Below are positions 7,479 through 14,853 of a stretch of DNA of 31,600 nt, in pieces. The DNA is from Mariprofundus sp. (GTDB lineage Bacteria; Pseudomonadota; Zetaproteobacteria; Mariprofundales; Mariprofundaceae). The notes beneath the pieces are model-generated. The model had not been told where the DNA came from, did not search any database, and saw only the letters and a program-made list of their open reading frames with translations. How positions within the stretch are numbered: position 1 is the stretch's first letter; the number at the start of each line of letters is the position of its first letter. Location of the stretch: contig JAUZQI010000173.1 in NCBI GenBank assembly GCA_030951095.1, forward strand, positions 1 to 31,600, written 5' to 3'. The translations under genes and the position numbers were made by a program.

Positions 7479-8135
7479 TCATTTAAAGTTGGCCACATAG
7501 GCCGCCAGTAATTTCATTTTGGATTCCGATAGATAGCTCGCAAAGTCGGGCATATCCCGGTATGGCTTGAATGTCGTGGTTTTTGACAAATAGGCATAAA
7601 TCCAGTCGGGATTCAGTCGTTTGGAAGCGCCCACCAGCGAAGGGCCGCTCAGGCCGCCGCTGACATTGCCTTTTTTATCCGGCGACTTATGACAGCCCAG
7701 ACATGGCATTTTCTTGTTGAAAATCAACTTCGCTTTGGGTTTATATTTGGGTGTAATCAGCCCCGCTTCAACATCGGCGGACGTCAGCCCCATCAGGAAA
7801 TCTGTAACACCGGCAGCATCAACGGCCGATAATTTGGGATGATCACCTCCATTCTTCGCGGTGATTGAATTATATTTCATCGGGCGAATCGGTTTGGGAT
7901 CCTGCAACCATGCGAGCAGCCATGTTTTCTTGAACTTGCTGCCGGCATACCATAATTCCGGCCCTTTCTTTGCCAATTGATCGGCTATGCTCTTTTCCTG
8001 CGCAGGCCCTGTGGTGTAATGGCAACTGCTACAGTTTTTATCTTTGAAAACTGCGTCCCCGGCTGCAAAAGCTGGCGATGCCGCCATCGCCAGAAAAGCC
8101 ACGCCAAGGAAAGCGCTAACTGCTAGTCGTCTCAT
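7479..8135 (-). CDS. periplasmic dihaem cytochrome c, first gene of the bd-like operon
   Basis: The 218-aa protein has a Sec signal peptide (MRRLAVSAFLGVAFLAMAAS, cleaved near residue 25). The haem c motif CSSCHYT is at about residue 35 and the second, CLGCHKS, at about 145, each followed by its own domain. Possible distal Met residues are in IRPMKYNS and YRDMPDFASYL. The start at 8135 follows AGGAGGGA; an in-frame ATG at 8177 has no ribosome site and would lie at the predicted -10 region. The FNR box at 8204-8217 and a TATATT -10 candidate (minus strand, 8182-8177) place the transcription start near 8172. It is the promoter-proximal member of the cluster. Confidence 0.88.
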   Translation of the reverse strand: MRRLAVSAFLGVAFLAMAASPAFAAGDAVFKDKNCSSCHYTTGPAQEKSIADQLAKKGPELWYAGSKFKKTWLLAWLQDPKPIRPMKYNSITAKNGGDHPKLSAVDAAGVTDFLMGLTSADVEAGLITPKYKPKAKLIFNKKMPCLGCHKSPDKKGNVSGGLSGPSLVGASKRLNPDWIYAYLSKTTTFKPYRDMPDFASYLSESKMKLLAAYVANFK

Positions 8136-8203
8136 TGATCCCTCCTTTTTAGTCCATAGATGTCTACAGTCATGCAAATATATGCAGCGTACTCGAATGC
8201 TCC

Positions 8204-8217
8204 TTGATTTAAATCAA
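8204..8217 (-). promoter_or_regulatory. FNR/ANR box upstream of the bd-like operon
   Basis: TTGATTTAAATCAA is a perfect match to TTGATNNNNATCAA. Its centre is about 31 bp from a TATATT -10 candidate, the geometry of an FNR class II (-41.5) promoter firing on the minus strand. It implies oxygen-sensitive activation of the dihaem cytochrome and everything downstream to 983. Confidence 0.82.
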
Positions 8218-8240
8218 GACAGGTGAAATCAGCGGCTAAG

Positions 8241-8303
8241 GAACCACTTGCAAAAGTCGTGAATGGAGATTTACTTCCCCACTCATATGTTTGCAAGTGG
8301 CTC
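8241..8303 (+). mobile_element. internally deleted copy (63 bp) of MITE family A
   Basis: The left end GAACCACTTGCAAAAGTCGT and the next about 25 bp match the two 161-bp copies at 16826 and 27846. The right end TTTGCAAGTGGCTC is the inverted terminal repeat. The middle is lost. It is flanked by the 4-bp direct repeat TAAG (8237-8240 and 8304-8307). It lies 23 bp upstream of a perfect FNR box. No coding capacity. Confidence 0.85.
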
Positions 8304-8370
8304 TAAGGTTTTAGGTTTTCCTGTTTGGTTATGGCTATGGCGGGTTCGATAATTCACACTTTTAACGAGA

Positions 8371-8631
8371 TTATCTTTTTTCAGCGATTAATTTTTCGAG
8401 AATCCTGGCGTAAACGTGCTGACGCAAATTCAACCGGGCGGTCAGGAGAATCAACAACACCAGCACGGCATGGATGCCAACTGAGAAATCAGGTTGCGTG
8501 GTGGATTGCCATGTGTAAAAAGCTGCCAGACTCAGAGCAACGACGACGCTTATGATGGATAAAATCAGAAACAATTTCTTGCGTTTTATCGCCCGGTGGG
8601 AAAAATGGAGATCGGCGTCACTTAGTTTCAT
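8371..8631 (-). CDS. small membrane protein (about 86 aa, two helices)
   Basis: I do not recognise a family. After MKLSDADLHFSHRAIKRKK come two hydrophobic helices, about residues 18-40 (LFLILSIISVVVALSLAAFY) and 50-66 (VGIHAVLVLLILLTARL), then a basic amphipathic tail. Its start overlaps the porphyrinogen-oxidase-like gene by about 14 nt, so it is the last gene of the NosZ-like operon. An ATG two codons earlier (8637) is also possible. The distal position after haem-modifying genes suggests a membrane tether or transporter accessory, but nothing in the sequence decides this. Confidence 0.65.
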   Translation of the reverse strand: MKLSDADLHFSHRAIKRKKLFLILSIISVVVALSLAAFYTWQSTTQPDFSVGIHAVLVLLILLTARLNLRQHVYARILEKLIAEKR

Positions 8632-10075
8632 GAACATGAACTGTACCCATCATTTCTGATAAAGTAAGACGTTCATTTGCATTCTTGTTGCGTCCGGCGC
8701 AAAAGCGCTGGCGTTCCGCCACAACCTGTTGGGCCAGACTACGACCACAAGCCAGACGATCGCGCACCGAAACGCCGCCTTTGTAATTGGCTTCAAGATG
8801 CAGGCCGGGGAGATTTTTCAAACGCGAGATAATGGACTGCATGCGGCTCTGATAAGCGCCGTGGTACAAAGGCAAGGCTTGTTTATGCCGATTGATGCGC
8901 AGCATTTCCGGCATCCCCTTCAAACCCAGCAATGGACGTAGCGTGCGCAGCATTTCATCAACCATGCGATCATCGTCCCAGTCTTTGATCTGCGGCGAGC
9001 GGGCCCCGCCGAGATAGGATGTCAGCAACACCTTGCCCTCGGGCGCTCTGTCCGGGAACAGGCTGCTCATCCACAGGTTGCCGGTCAGCACATGCCCTTC
9101 GCGACGAGGCGTAAGAAAACCGGTTCCGTCCAGAGGATGCCCTATATCGCCGCGATCCATGCCGGCATGCACCACTGTCACAGCAGCGTAGTCGATGCCG
9201 CCCAGCAATTCAGCCAGTTCCTTGTCCAAGGGTTTCAGCAGCACCGCTGCGGCAGGAGCGGGTGTTGATACAATCACATGTTGCACGTTGATCGAACGAT
9301 GTCCGTCAGCCGTTTTCGCCGAGATAAACCACCCGTCGTCCTGCTTGACCAGTTCCTCAACACGATGGCCCGTATATGTGTTTATTCCGGGCGCTCTGGC
9401 CAGCACATTGACCAACGTGCTGATGCCGCCACGGAAGGAGAAGGTATCGGTCACGCATGCCGTGCGCCGCCGCAAGATGCGATTAATCAGAATGCCCGCA
9501 GTGATACTGCCATAGCGTTTTTCCAATGCAGTCAGTCGTGGCAGCGCGGCTTCGGCGCTGGTCTGATCCGGATCTGCAGCCAGCGTGCCGGAGACAAATG
9601 GCTCCATGGCCTTCTCCAACACCTCCCGGCCAAAACGACGGCAGACAAAATCACTGACCGATTCATCCTTGCCGCCGCTGGTCAGAATAAACGGCTCAAA
9701 TAACAGGCGCAGTTTGCCGCGCGCACTCCAGATTGGCGATGCCAGCATCGCACCAAGACGCATGGGCAGTGCCTTCAAATCGCCCTGATGCAACAGATAA
9801 CGACGGGCTTCGGCGATAGGCATGCGCGACGTTTTTACATCTTCCAGACCCGTTTCATGTACAAGACCCGCCACTTCCGGGCGGAAATTCATCACCATCG
9901 CAGCAGCGCGCTCGGTGAGATAGCCTTTCTGCCGGCTACTCTTAATCTTGCCGCCAACGCGATGCTCGGCTTCCCATACTTCAACCGACAGACCTTCCCG
10001 AGCCAGCCACCATGCATTGGCCAAACCGGATATGCCGCCGCCAATAATCAGGACATCGCGATCATGCCCGCTCAT
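8618..10075 (-). CDS. FAD-dependent protoporphyrinogen/coproporphyrinogen oxidase-like protein
   Basis: This 485-aa flavoprotein belongs to the HemG/HemY (PPOX) amine-oxidase superfamily. The N-terminal Rossmann motif VLIIGGGISGLANAWWL (about 9-25) and E-x-x-x-x-x-GGK (EAEHRVGGKIKS, about 35-46) bind FAD. The FSFRGGISTLVNVLA block and a late VIVSTPAPAAAVLL strand are family hallmarks. The C-terminal FAD motif reads LEANYKGGVSVRDRLACGRSLAQ (about 435-457). Length matches the family (450-490 aa). It overlaps the radical SAM gene by 4 nt (ATGA). Usual family members oxidise porphyrinogens in haem synthesis. Here the operon context suggests a dedicated tailoring step rather than the housekeeping enzyme, but that is inference. 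Confidence 0.85.
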   Translation of the reverse strand: MSGHDRDVLIIGGGISGLANAWWLAREGLSVEVWEAEHRVGGKIKSSRQKGYLTERAAAMVMNFRPEVAGLVHETGLEDVKTSRMPIAEARRYLLHQGDLKALPMRLGAMLASPIWSARGKLRLLFEPFILTSGGKDESVSDFVCRRFGREVLEKAMEPFVSGTLAADPDQTSAEAALPRLTALEKRYGSITAGILINRILRRRTACVTDTFSFRGGISTLVNVLARAPGINTYTGHRVEELVKQDDGWFISAKTADGHRSINVQHVIVSTPAPAAAVLLKPLDKELAELLGGIDYAAVTVVHAGMDRGDIGHPLDGTGFLTPRREGHVLTGNLWMSSLFPDRAPEGKVLLTSYLGGARSPQIKDWDDDRMVDEMLRTLRPLLGLKGMPEMLRINRHKQALPLYHGAYQSRMQSIISRLKNLPGLHLEANYKGGVSVRDRLACGRSLAQQVVAERQRFCAGRNKNANERLTLSEMMGTVHVHETK

Positions 10076-11439
10076 GGGTGATTTCCTTGGGAATTCTCTC
10101 TGATATCGCCCTTGGCATAGCCGGGAATTTTCGGCCCGTTGCCGCCGAATCGGCGCGCCGAGAGCGTGGCAAGATGATCCGGTGTAACCACGGATTCGCC
10201 GATTTCAGCCACATAGGCTTCAGCCCGTTTCTTGACCAGACGACGTACAAAAAAAGGAATCCGGCCCAATCGTTGTTCGGCCTCATCGCTCCAGCAAACA
10301 TCCGCAGTATCCAGTTCAGCCAGTGGCGAAATCACCTTGCCGCCCTGCGGCGCATAGACGCAGAATGGATCTTCGTCCATCAAATCCCGGCCCGCCGCAA
10401 CCGGTCTGGCGCGACATCCGCCGCATAACTGGCTGTATTCGCACATGCCGCATTTACCGCCCAGTTCCGGCGCTCGTAAACGTTCAAAATCCGGCGCGTG
10501 ATCCCAGATTTCGAGAAAATCGGACTGGCGAATGTTACCCGCTTCATCCGGAATATAGGGGCATGCCGTCACGCCGCCTTGCGGGGTAATGCGGCAATAA
10601 TGCGTGCCGGCGATACAGCCATCGGCCTCCATGCCGCTGATGCGATTGAGCATGGAATCAGGATTCTGCTGATGCGCAATCCGTTTAAAATGCGGCGCGC
10701 AACGCGCCCGGATAATCAAATCGGTGTTTTTTTTCTGGGCTGCGATAATCTGGCTTAACACGCGCTCATATTTTAATGGTGAAATATCCGACATGGATTC
10801 ACCGCGACCGGTACAAACCAGAAAAAACGTGTTCAACACACGCGCCCCGCAGGCCCGTGCGAACTCAATCATATCCGGCAATTCATCGGCATTGTCTTCA
10901 GTAATGGAAAAATGCAACTGGAAGGACAAATCATGGGAACGGCAGTTCTCAATGCCCGCCATCGTTCTTTGCCAACCGCCGCTTAGTCCGCGAAAATAAT
11001 CGTGGCGCGCTTCATCGAGAGAATCGAGACTGATGCCAACGCCCAGCACGCCAGCCTGTTTCAGCGATGTCACCCGGCGCTCGGTCAGAGCCATGCCGTT
11101 GGTGCCAACCACCATGGCCAGCCCCTTTTGCGCGCCATGCGAAATAATCGCTTCCAGGTCTTTGCGCAATAACGGTTCGCCGCCGGTGAGCACCACCATG
11201 GTTCCCCAGTCGCGGCCCGCAATTTTATCCAGAATGTCCTGCACTTCTGCCGTTGTCAGTTCATTGGCGGCTCCGTTGCAAAGCTGCCCTGCATCAAGAT
11301 AACAGTGGGCGCAACGCATATTGCAGCGCTCGGTCAAATTAATAGCGAGCAACGATAAATCGTTCACAGGGAAATCATCCGGGGAAACATGATGTCTATT
11401 GACTATTTCTGGGATCGTCCGGGTCGAGGTGAAAGGCAC
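10072..11439 (-). CDS. radical SAM/SPASM protein with C-terminal PCP_red domain (NirJ/Ahb-like)
   Basis: The 455-aa protein binds the SAM [4Fe-4S] cluster through CNMRCAHC (Cys 39, 43, 46) in the INLTERCNMRCAHCYLDAG block typical of the NirJ/AhbC/AhbD/PqqE group. GGEPLLRKDL is the SAM-contact motif. A Cys-rich SPASM/twitch region (GCIAGTHYC ... CPYIP ... CGMCEYSQLCGGC ... DPFC, about 275-365) would hold auxiliary clusters. Residues about 381-427 (VCWSDEAEQRLGRIPFFVRR and on) form a PCP_red-like domain, as in the preceding gene. The start at 11439 overlaps that gene by 44 nt. Relatives act on tetrapyrrole side chains (haem d1, alternative haem pathway). With the adjacent PPOX-like enzyme a haem-modifying role is likely; the exact substrate is unknown. 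Confidence 0.85.
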   Translation of the reverse strand: MPFTSTRTIPEIVNRHHVSPDDFPVNDLSLLAINLTERCNMRCAHCYLDAGQLCNGAANELTTAEVQDILDKIAGRDWGTMVVLTGGEPLLRKDLEAIISHGAQKGLAMVVGTNGMALTERRVTSLKQAGVLGVGISLDSLDEARHDYFRGLSGGWQRTMAGIENCRSHDLSFQLHFSITEDNADELPDMIEFARACGARVLNTFFLVCTGRGESMSDISPLKYERVLSQIIAAQKKNTDLIIRARCAPHFKRIAHQQNPDSMLNRISGMEADGCIAGTHYCRITPQGGVTACPYIPDEAGNIRQSDFLEIWDHAPDFERLRAPELGGKCGMCEYSQLCGGCRARPVAAGRDLMDEDPFCVYAPQGGKVISPLAELDTADVCWSDEAEQRLGRIPFFVRRLVKKRAEAYVAEIGESVVTPDHLATLSARRFGGNGPKIPGYAKGDIRENSQGNHP

Positions 11440-13678
11440 CCCTATCCGCCCATGTCTGTTTCACTTTATCCACAGCATCGACATTCACGCGATCTAAACC
11501 TTGGCGCTCCGCCCATCCTTCAATCTCTTTGGTGAGCATTCCGCGCACCATATCCGGCGCACGGTTGATACCCTCGCGAGCGTCGGCATCCCAGGGCATG
11601 GATTCGCTGACCTGCATGGAACCGGATTGAAACACGCTGAGAACTTCTTCCAGATACGCCTGCGTGATTGCTGCCAAACCACGCTGCGCGCCAATTGTGG
11701 AAACCGCCTTGCGCGTCATATCCCGACTAATTCCTTCCGGCAAGGCACGCAAACGGAGCTCGGCATCGGTTGACCATGGTATTGTATCGGATTCGGTTTG
11801 GAATTTGGATTCGGATTTTACATTTTTCTCATCACTGGAAGACGTGCCGGATGCCATAGTTCCCATGGCGGCAAACGGGCACTTGCTTTTCTTCTCTGCC
11901 GAGGACTCTGAGGACTGCTTAGATTGCATGTTTGGCGGCTGTGTGTGGGATGAATGCATGGGCGGCATCATCTGCGACATTTTCTGGCGCGATGCCGCCA
12001 ATCCGGCTTCTGCCGTTTCCAGGCTGATGTCCGCCAGTCCATGCGCTCTGGCATAGGTCTCGATTTGCTGGTGGCAACTGTCACGCATGAATCCTTCGGG
12101 AACACGCATCAGGCGTGCCAACGCCATGGCCTGCCAATGTAACGGCCCATTTGAGGAGGCAGTAGCCTGCTCTTCCGCATCAGCCTCAGTCAGGAAGGCT
12201 TTGATGTGGGCTATTCGCACCTCATCGGCCTTATCCGCTCTGGCCTTCTTTTCACTTCGATGTTTGATATTTTCCCGCACCGACGGATTCGCCACCGATG
12301 CCAGCAGGGTAGCTGCATCCACCGACCAGCGTATCTGCGCAAAACCCTTCTCTTGTGCTTTATCTGATGTGGCGACATCAAATTCACCCGCATCACTGGC
12401 CGCCACAATCTGGCTAATGGCATCGGTCGCCATCGGGCACAGTTTCATGGTCGCCTGCTTGACGATGCTTTCCGTAATCACCGTATGCCCCTCTTGCTGG
12501 GCGTAGCGCAGAATCGCCATGCGCGCCATGTTGCGGGCAAAATCCGGCACGGCGGTCATGGCCTGCTCCGCCTGCGTTGTCCAGGAGGTCGTCACATCTG
12601 CGATGACATCCAGCTTCGGTGTGAATTCGCGCTGACTGAGCAGTACGGCGCAATCCACATGTTGCAGCAGATTTTCCGCATTGCCGCCGATATCCAGTCC
12701 TGTATCGGCATGAATGCCCAATTTACCAATGATCAGCAATGAGGGTTTGACCTGAAGCACATATTTCTCGATAGCGTCATGCGGTTTGCCATCCAGCAAT
12801 ACAGTCTCGATACGAACATCCATATCTTCAGCGATGGTTTCGGCCACATCCAGATGCCCCTGATAAATGGTGGCCAGCCCGGAATCGATAATCTCCTCGT
12901 GCAATTTCTCCTGTTCCTTAAAGCGGAATACTTTGCCGGCTTCGTCGGAGAGAACATCAGCAATCCGGTTGAAAGCGACGTAATGGAAATAGGGATCAAA
13001 GGCGGAAATCACCTTGAGTTCCACATTCCACGCGCGAGCCAGCGACATGGCTGTCACTAAACCGCCGTAAGATTTGGCCGAGCCATCGATTGCGGCCACA
13101 ATGGGGCCGTCTTGGATGGATTGTTCAGGATTCTTGATAATCAGCGTATCGATATTCGAACGCCGGGCGACACGCTGACATACGGTCCCCAGGCAACTAC
13201 CTTCCACCGCGCCAAGGCCCAGACTACCCATCACCAGCAGCTCATGGCTGCCGCTGTTGGTCTCTTCGGTCAGCACGCGGTAATTCTTGCCCTCCAGGGA
13301 TGAGCGGATAAACGTAATATCCGCCTTGCGGCAATCACGCTCGGCCTGATCGAGATAACAATCTGTAATAATAGAAAGGCCTCGGGTAATGAGGTCATCA
13401 TGGACATCGCGCTGACGTTCGAGTTCCTGCTCTTCACGAAACTGTTCCGGCAGGCCGCCTTCCATCTGGCGAAAGCGCACATCATGCAGTTGCGCTGCAT
13501 AGGCATGGGCGCCGACAATGGTGGGGTTTTCGGTTAATTCCGCCAGTGCGAGCGCACTAAGCATGGCGGCGTTGGCATGGTCCGATGAATCTAAAGCAAC
13601 CAGGAAACGCCGATATAAACTGGTTTGAACTGCTAAAGAATCATCCGCGACGGCCACAGAGGAGGCCCGAGCCGTCAC
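11396..13678 (-). CDS. tandem UspA protein with five PCP_red-like repeats
   Basis: The 760-aa cytoplasmic protein starts at GTG 13678 with only a weak ribosome site. Domain order: UspA 1 (about 22-183, nucleotide loop MGSLGLGAVEGSCLGTVCQR), UspA 2 (about 191-349, IGKLGIHADTGLDIGGNAEN), then repeated segments. Five copies of a W-x(4)-A-x(6-8)-P-x(2)-R helical unit lie near residues 366-410, 451-495, 515-560, 635-680 and 695-740. This is the pattern of the PCP_red domain (C-terminal domain of protochlorophyllide reductase subunit B). A Met/His/Ser linker (about 566-632) separates repeats 3 and 4. I know of no standard protein with this composition. It sits between a cytochrome gene and the radical SAM gene that carries the same domain, suggesting they share a ligand or partner. 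Confidence 0.8.
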   Translation of the reverse strand: MTARASSVAVADDSLAVQTSLYRRFLVALDSSDHANAAMLSALALAELTENPTIVGAHAYAAQLHDVRFRQMEGGLPEQFREEQELERQRDVHDDLITRGLSIITDCYLDQAERDCRKADITFIRSSLEGKNYRVLTEETNSGSHELLVMGSLGLGAVEGSCLGTVCQRVARRSNIDTLIIKNPEQSIQDGPIVAAIDGSAKSYGGLVTAMSLARAWNVELKVISAFDPYFHYVAFNRIADVLSDEAGKVFRFKEQEKLHEEIIDSGLATIYQGHLDVAETIAEDMDVRIETVLLDGKPHDAIEKYVLQVKPSLLIIGKLGIHADTGLDIGGNAENLLQHVDCAVLLSQREFTPKLDVIADVTTSWTTQAEQAMTAVPDFARNMARMAILRYAQQEGHTVITESIVKQATMKLCPMATDAISQIVAASDAGEFDVATSDKAQEKGFAQIRWSVDAATLLASVANPSVRENIKHRSEKKARADKADEVRIAHIKAFLTEADAEEQATASSNGPLHWQAMALARLMRVPEGFMRDSCHQQIETYARAHGLADISLETAEAGLAASRQKMSQMMPPMHSSHTQPPNMQSKQSSESSAEKKSKCPFAAMGTMASGTSSSDEKNVKSESKFQTESDTIPWSTDAELRLRALPEGISRDMTRKAVSTIGAQRGLAAITQAYLEEVLSVFQSGSMQVSESMPWDADAREGINRAPDMVRGMLTKEIEGWAERQGLDRVNVDAVDKVKQTWADRGAFHLDPDDPRNSQ

Positions 13679-13708
13679 GGATTCATCTCATTTCTTTGGT
13701 GTAATCCG

Positions 13709-13749
13709 GCTGAAGATATGTGATGATCAGTCCTCAACATATCTTCAGC
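13709..13749 (-). promoter_or_regulatory. intercistronic 13-bp hairpin
   Basis: GCTGAAGATATGT (13709-13721) is perfectly complementary to ACATATCTTCAGC (13737-13749) with a 15-nt loop. It lies between the monohaem cytochrome gene (ending 13795) and the UspA-PCP_red gene. No T-run follows on the minus strand, so it fits an mRNA-processing or 3'-stabilising element that sets unequal expression of periplasmic and cytoplasmic genes better than a terminator. Confidence 0.6.
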
Positions 13750-13794
13750 TCAGATCCAACATGGTTTCAACAGGGGACATAAGGCATGCAAACC

Positions 13795-14757
13795 TTAATA
13801 TCCCGCTGATACCTTCTTGGCGACATTCTTCGGCGCTTTACGCAGACCACCATTTACATAACCGCCGCCGACGAGGTTCTTGCCGCCCCGGCCAGCCATA
13901 CCAGCTTCGAGTAGTTCCTGCGCATCCGCAAAGTCAGCGCTTTTCGGTGCATTTAACGGATTCACATCGCCCGCAATGGGTTTGAAGGATGATTTTGGAG
14001 CCAGGTAGTCATTCACGTCTTTCGGCGGTTTAACATCCTGCATGGCCCGAACAAAGGCGACCACGTTCCAGATATCCTGATCGAGCAACACATTGCCCCA
14101 ATCCGGCATGGATGAAGATAGCGATACCGCCTCACCACCGCCCTTGATCACCGTAAACAGCTCAAGATTGGTCTTCTTGTTCATATAGCTGCCCTTGGTC
14201 AGGGTTCTTGGACGCGGATCCAGTTCGATAGCGTTGGGGCCATCGCCCTGTAATGTCCAGCCATGGCAGGCGATGCAGTACACATAATACCACTGCTTGC
14301 CCTCATTGGGGTCAGCGCCCTGTACAAGCGTTGATTTGAATGTAGGCGACCAGTTGTTGGTCCACTGGTTATACACTGCTTCCCCCTTTTTTGGTGCCTT
14401 AACACGATCCCACAGCTCGGTGTGCCTGCCGCCGGTATCGCCAGCATGTTTGCTGCCATAGCCGCTTTCGCCAGCCGTCGCGCTGCCCTTTTTGGCTCGC
14501 TTGCCAACGCCGGTCAGATAATCAAACACCGAAATACCATAGGTGCTTCCTGATTTACCTTTGGCCATATCGTTTGCTTCTTTTTCATAGGCATCAGATG
14601 CCTTTTTCAGGGCCGCATCGCTCTGGGTCGGGCATTCCACCTTCACCCCGCCAGCCGTACAGCGTTTTTCGCCGGCAACCGAAGATGTTCCTGCCCACAT
14701 GAGGACAGCAAAACCCGTCATTGCGACTACGCTTAATTTAAGCTTGTTATTCTTCAT
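13795..14757 (-). CDS. periplasmic monohaem cytochrome c encoded beside the NosZ-like gene
   Basis: The 320-aa protein has a Sec signal peptide (MKNNKLKLSVVAMTGFAVLM, cleaved around residue 28). A long basic and Gly/Ser-rich N-terminal region (about 30-130) with two extra cysteines (CTAGG, CPTQS) is followed by a class I cytochrome domain with CIACHGW at about 181-185. A distal Met lies in SSSMPDWGNVLLDQDIW. The basic, Gly-rich C-terminal tail ends KKVSAGY. GGGAGG stands 8 nt before the start. It is 96 nt downstream of the NosZ-like gene, with a hairpin between, and is the natural candidate for its redox partner. The basic N- and C-terminal extensions are unusual for a cytochrome of this size. 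Confidence 0.85.
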   Translation of the reverse strand: MKNNKLKLSVVAMTGFAVLMWAGTSSVAGEKRCTAGGVKVECPTQSDAALKKASDAYEKEANDMAKGKSGSTYGISVFDYLTGVGKRAKKGSATAGESGYGSKHAGDTGGRHTELWDRVKAPKKGEAVYNQWTNNWSPTFKSTLVQGADPNEGKQWYYVYCIACHGWTLQGDGPNAIELDPRPRTLTKGSYMNKKTNLELFTVIKGGGEAVSLSSSMPDWGNVLLDQDIWNVVAFVRAMQDVKPPKDVNDYLAPKSSFKPIAGDVNPLNAPKSADFADAQELLEAGMAGRGGKNLVGGGYVNGGLRKAPKNVAKKVSAGY

Positions 14758-14791
14758 TATTTACCTCCCGACTTACTCTTTGGGGCATTCC

Positions 14792-14815
14792 CCCCCTCCC
14801 CGTTAAGGGAGAGGG
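14792..14815 (-). promoter_or_regulatory. G/C-rich hairpin between NosZ-like and cytochrome genes
   Basis: CCCCCTCCC (14792-14800) pairs with GGGAGAGGG (14807-14815) with one mismatch around a 6-nt loop. An alternative GGGG/CCCC hairpin overlaps it at 14782-14793. It lies in the 96-nt gap after the NosZ-like stop. It probably protects the 3' end of that message or partly terminates transcription. Confidence 0.5.
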
Positions 14816-14853
14816 CAATTGCCTGGTTATCATGTTGTGTGAAAGGCTTCATA

